Shown piece by piece: positions 61,202 through 64,000 of a DNA stretch of 64,000 bases (positions are counted from its first letter, which is position 1; every line of letters begins with the position of its first letter). Below the pieces are notes generated by a model. It searched no databases and was not told the DNA's origin. It saw only the letters and a program-made list of their open reading frames with translations. Source of the DNA: Bacteroidota bacterium (GTDB lineage: Bacteria > Bacteroidota > Bacteroidia > Sphingobacteriales > Sphingobacteriaceae); contig JAMFRP010000041.1 in the NCBI GenBank assembly GCA_026224775.1, forward strand, positions 1 to 64,000. The letters are read 5' to 3'. The position numbers and the translations under genes were made by a program.

Positions 61202-62212
61202 TTAAAAGCTGGCCCTTGTGGATTCCCTTTTTATTAGATTGGATTTCAATATAATAGTTTCATTAGGCTCATACCATCGCTTATTAAATATCTTAAATAA
61301 AATACCTGCAGCTTCCACACCTATTTCAAAAGCGGGCTGGTTAATTGTAGTAAGCGATGGATTTAGCAGTTCGGCATGGGCAAGGTTTGAGAAACTAATG
61401 AGTTTTAAATCATTTGGTATATTTAATTGCAGTTCCTTGCAGGCATAGTAACAAGGCATGGCAAGCTCCTCTATTGACGATAATATACCATCGGGTTTTT
61501 GTTCAGTGATAAGCTTTTTGATAAGCGCGTAATTCTCATCGCTGCTTGCACCACTTTCCATAATTAATTCTTTATCATCCGGGAACGCATTGTCTTTTAA
61601 AGCGTCAAGATAACCCCGTAACCGATTTTTGCCGGTTGATAAAGTGTTAAGAGCCAATAAATAGCCTATTTTTTTACACCCATTTTCAATAAGGTGTTGT
61701 ACAGCATTATAGGCACTCTCATAATCGTCGGTAGTAATTTTTACCCCTTCAATGTCATCATGTACCCTGTCAAAGAAAATCACTGGTAGCTGACTGCTTA
61801 TTTTTTTAAGATGTTCTTTATCAACATTTTCACAGGCAAGGGATATTAAAATGCCATCAACGCGCCCGCTTAAAAGGCGCATCAGAAAAGATGTTTCAAT
61901 TTCGCTGCTCTCGTGCGTTTGGTAAATCAACACATGATAATCCCGCTCACGTGCTACTTCTTCAATACCATTAATGGCAAGTGAAAAAAAATTATTGGCT
62001 ATTTCAGGTACTATTACCGCAATTGTTTTACTTTTTTGCTTGCGCAAACTGCTGGCAAATGGATTGGGTTCATAGTTTAGCTTTTTGGCCATTTCATGCA
62101 CCCGAATCTTGGTTTCACGGCTAATCTCGTGACTATCGCGGAGAGCTCTTGAAACTGTTGCCGCTGATAAATTCAGTTCAAAGGCAAGCTTTTTTATGTT
62201 AACTGCTCCCAT
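61202..62212 (-). CDS. LacI-family transcriptional regulator
   Basis: 336 residues from the ATG of MGAVNIKKLAFELNLSAATVSRALRD, the normal position for the LacI helix-turn-helix and hinge; an in-frame extension of 47 hydrophobic residues is rejected. The effector-binding domain is a type I periplasmic-binding fold (KTIAVIVPEIANNFFSLAINGIEE, VDGILISLACENV, GILSSIEELAMPCYYACKEL). It sits between the CoA-transferase operon and a divergent SusC gene and probably controls one or both. A LacI-type operator lies 51 bases upstream of its start. Confidence 0.92.
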   Translation of the reverse strand: MGAVNIKKLAFELNLSAATVSRALRDSHEISRETKIRVHEMAKKLNYEPNPFASSLRKQKSKTIAVIVPEIANNFFSLAINGIEEVARERDYHVLIYQTHESSEIETSFLMRLLSGRVDGILISLACENVDKEHLKKISSQLPVIFFDRVHDDIEGVKITTDDYESAYNAVQHLIENGCKKIGYLLALNTLSTGKNRLRGYLDALKDNAFPDDKELIMESGASSDENYALIKKLITEQKPDGILSSIEELAMPCYYACKELQLNIPNDLKLISFSNLAHAELLNPSLTTINQPAFEIGVEAAGILFKIFNKRWYEPNETIILKSNLIKRESTRASF

Positions 62213-62539
62213 TTTTATAAGTATTATATATTGGTTTATTAGTGTGTAATATACTATTATTCCGTAAACGTTTACGTAAATAAATACTGCCAAATTGATA
62301 AAAGCGATTTCTAAAATTTTCACTTTTAGATAATCTTGTAATTTGAATGTCACAAAAAAAGCGAGTTTTTAAGCGACATTTATTTAACCAGACAACTTGT
62401 ACTCAAGTAAACCTTTGCTACCAATTATAAATAATAATTCATTTATAAGTGTTTTTTGAACATTTATAAATGTTAAACTAATGTATTGTACCTAGCTTGT
62501 AATTAAGCTACAAAAAAGTCACCAATTAAATAAACCAAT
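62213..62539. other. 327-bp divergent regulatory spacer, LacI / SusC
   Basis: No gene. It contains the LacI-type operator at 62263-62276 and a 16-bp AT palindrome AACATTTATAAATGTT (62459-62474). A promoter-like AACCTTTG occurs near 62411 on the plus strand, about 120 bases before SusC. Confidence 0.65.
62263..62276. promoter_or_regulatory. LacI-family operator
   Basis: A perfect palindrome CGTAAACGTTTACG with the central CG typical of LacI/GalR-family sites. It lies in the promoter region of the LacI gene, consistent with autoregulation and with control of the divergent SusC gene. Confidence 0.75.
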
Positions 62540-64000
62540 ATGATAACAATTAGACACAAACTATTTATGGCAAGATATCTCTTTGGAATCTTGTCCGTGT
62601 TGATGCTCTTTTGCTTTAGCAATACGTGGGCACAAACCGGCCCTGTTAAGGGAACTGTAAAAGATGCGCAAGGCCGCCCCCTGCCTGGTGTAACTGTACA
62701 GATAAAGGGTGCCAACAAATCAACCTCAACCTCAATTAACGGAAAGTTTTCCATTGACGCTGCAAAAGGGAGCATATTACAGTTTCGTTTTATTGGCTAT
62801 CAGTCAACTGAGATAACAGTAAGCGATGGAAACCCAATTAATGTAACGCTTACTGAAAACCAAAAAACGCTTAATGATGTTGTAGTAATAGGCTATGGCA
62901 CCAGCAGTAAGAAGACCCTATCAAGTGCTATAACTACTGTTAAGCCGGAAGACTTGAACAAAGGCGCAATTGCTGATATTGGGCAATTACTACAAGGTAA
63001 GGTAGCAGGCTTGAATATAACCGCCAGCGGCGACCCTAATCAACCAGCTGCAGTGATCTTACGTGGTGCCTCTACAGTTAATAGCCCAGGAGCTCCGTTT
63101 TATGTTATAGATGGCATACCCGGCGCCGATATCACGGCGGTTGCACCTGCTGATATTCAGTCGATTGATGTATTGAAGGATGCTGCAGCTACAGCAATTT
63201 ATGGCAACAGGGCTGCCAGTGGCGTTATCATGGTAACTACCAAACAGGGCAAAAAAGGCCAGTCGCAGGTGACCTATAGTGGTTATGTGGCACAGGAAAA
63301 AGTAGCGAGTAGCCTTGATTTAATGAACGCCACCCAGTTGCGCGCTTATGCTGCCGCGAATAAGCTGACATTTTCTCCTAATGATGATGTTAGCCCCGGC
63401 AATATTAACACAAACTGGATGAAAGCGATTGAGCGTTCTTCCGGCTTTACTCAAAATCACAACTTATCATTTAGCGGCGGAGATGATCATACTACTTATA
63501 GCGCCAGCCTCAACTATCTTGATAAACAAGGCATATTGTCGGCCAGTTCACTGCAGCGCGTTATTGGCCGTGTTAGTGTAGATCATTATACCTGGGATGA
63601 TAAAATTAAATTCAGCCTTAATGTGTCTAATTCTGCAAGTACGTCAAACAATGAGCCATTGCAAAATATTGTGTTGTTGCAAGCTGCAAAGCACTTGCCA
63701 ATTTCGCCTGTATACAATGCTAATGGCACGTACTTTGAAAATCTGAATACCACAGGATATTTTAACCCGGTGGCTATGGTTGACAACTCACAGGACCAAA
63801 CTAAATACAATGTGTTAATGGGTAGTTTTAATACACAGGTAAAATTACCATTCAATTTAACCTACAATGTAAACTTATCCTACCAAAAGACATCGACCTT
63901 GCATGGCGAGTTTTATAGCAGCTATTTTAGCAATTATCCTACATCCAACTTTTACAATAACCCCGATCCTGGACTGGGCATTGCGCATACGCTTATTGGC
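62540..64000 (+). CDS. SusC/RagA-family TonB-dependent transporter, N-terminal part
   Basis: 487 codons are visible before the window ends, with no stop. Signal peptide (to NTWAQ), carboxypeptidase-regulatory-like domain (VKGTVKDAQGRPLPGVTVQIKG), plug start LNDVVVIGYGTSSKK and the SIDVLKDAAATAIYGNRAASGVIMVTTK element, then barrel strands. It is not part of the sulfur-linked group: its upstream region has no poly-Cys leader or duplicated UTR. It probably imports the substrate whose breakdown is encoded by the neighbouring minus-strand operon (inference). Confidence 0.94.
   Translation, partial: MITIRHKLFMARYLFGILSVLMLFCFSNTWAQTGPVKGTVKDAQGRPLPGVTVQIKGANKSTSTSINGKFSIDAAKGSILQFRFIGYQSTEITVSDGNPINVTLTENQKTLNDVVVIGYGTSSKKTLSSAITTVKPEDLNKGAIADIGQLLQGKVAGLNITASGDPNQPAAVILRGASTVNSPGAPFYVIDGIPGADITAVAPADIQSIDVLKDAAATAIYGNRAASGVIMVTTKQGKKGQSQVTYSGYVAQEKVASSLDLMNATQLRAYAAANKLTFSPNDDVSPGNINTNWMKAIERSSGFTQNHNLSFSGGDDHTTYSASLNYLDKQGILSASSLQRVIGRVSVDHYTWDDKIKFSLNVSNSASTSNNEPLQNIVLLQAAKHLPISPVYNANGTYFENLNTTGYFNPVAMVDNSQDQTKYNVLMGSFNTQVKLPFNLTYNVNLSYQKTSTLHGEFYSSYFSNYPTSNFYNNPDPGLGIAHTLIG

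Noticed and set aside
1..64000. CRISPR arrays, rRNA genes, prophage or complete insertion sequences
   Set aside because: No regularly spaced repeats, no rRNA sequence and no transposase, integrase or phage structural gene were seen.

Overview
The window looks like a chromosome segment of a Sphingobacteriaceae-type Bacteroidota, most like Mucilaginibacter or Pedobacter. This rests on SusC/SusD pairs, promoters of the TAnnTTTG class, few Shine-Dalgarno sequences, many glycan enzymes with signal peptides, a histone H1-like mini-protein, a LytS/LytTR pair, and dispersed REP-like inverted repeats. The genus is an inference; no rRNA or tRNA gene is visible.

Layout. 1-0.3 kb: tail of a GH92 alpha-mannosidase. 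0.4-6.8 kb (minus): a poly-cysteine leader peptide, SusC, SusD, two tiny membrane proteins and a sterol-desaturase-family enzyme. 6.9-9.9 kb: GH51 arabinofuranosidase, polysaccharide deacetylase, DoxX protein. 9.9-14 kb: a repeat-rich spacer and an AT-rich three-gene island (DUF262 protein, AAA ATPase, unknown protein) bracketed by a 22-bp direct repeat. 14-30 kb: ordinary accessory genes (ThuA-like, OFA-type MFS, LytTR/LytS pair, large outer-membrane protein, GNAT, FAD dehydrogenase, VOC, DUF2911, thioredoxin-like, hybrid histidine kinase, AraC, SDR).

30-40 kb is a second sulfur-linked locus: a Cys-rich mini-ORF, promoters with related palindromes, a second poly-Cys leader, a near-exact copy of the 5' UTR found before the first SusC, a decayed SusC stub, a second sterol-desaturase paralog, two sulfatases, a formylglycine-generating enzyme with both catalytic cysteines, and a DUF4202 protein. 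My reading is that both loci scavenge sulfur from organic sulfate esters and are switched on when cysteine is short. In both copies the conserved UTR also reads, on the opposite strand, as a compact small RNA with a 5' stem-loop and an intrinsic terminator. It resembles in layout the antisense RNAs known from Bacteroides glycan-uptake loci.

40-44.3 kb: ClC-family protein, Crp/Fnr regulator, [2Fe-2S] ferredoxin, truncated hemoglobin, TauE/SafE permease. 44.5-53.3 kb (plus): a pentose-type pathway with a sugar isomerase, split transketolase, ribose-type ABC importer with DUF2291 protein, and FGGY kinase. The gene set resembles the apiose transketolase route. 53.3-60.9 kb (minus): a tightly packed seven-gene operon with a FucP-like MFS, MaoC hydratase, Gfo/Idh oxidoreductase, two family III CoA-transferases and two sugar-type solute-binding proteins that lack signal peptides and have no ABC permease beside them. 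I know of no described pathway with this composition. 61.2-64 kb: a LacI regulator with a CGTAAACGTTTACG operator, divergent from another SusC gene that runs off the window.
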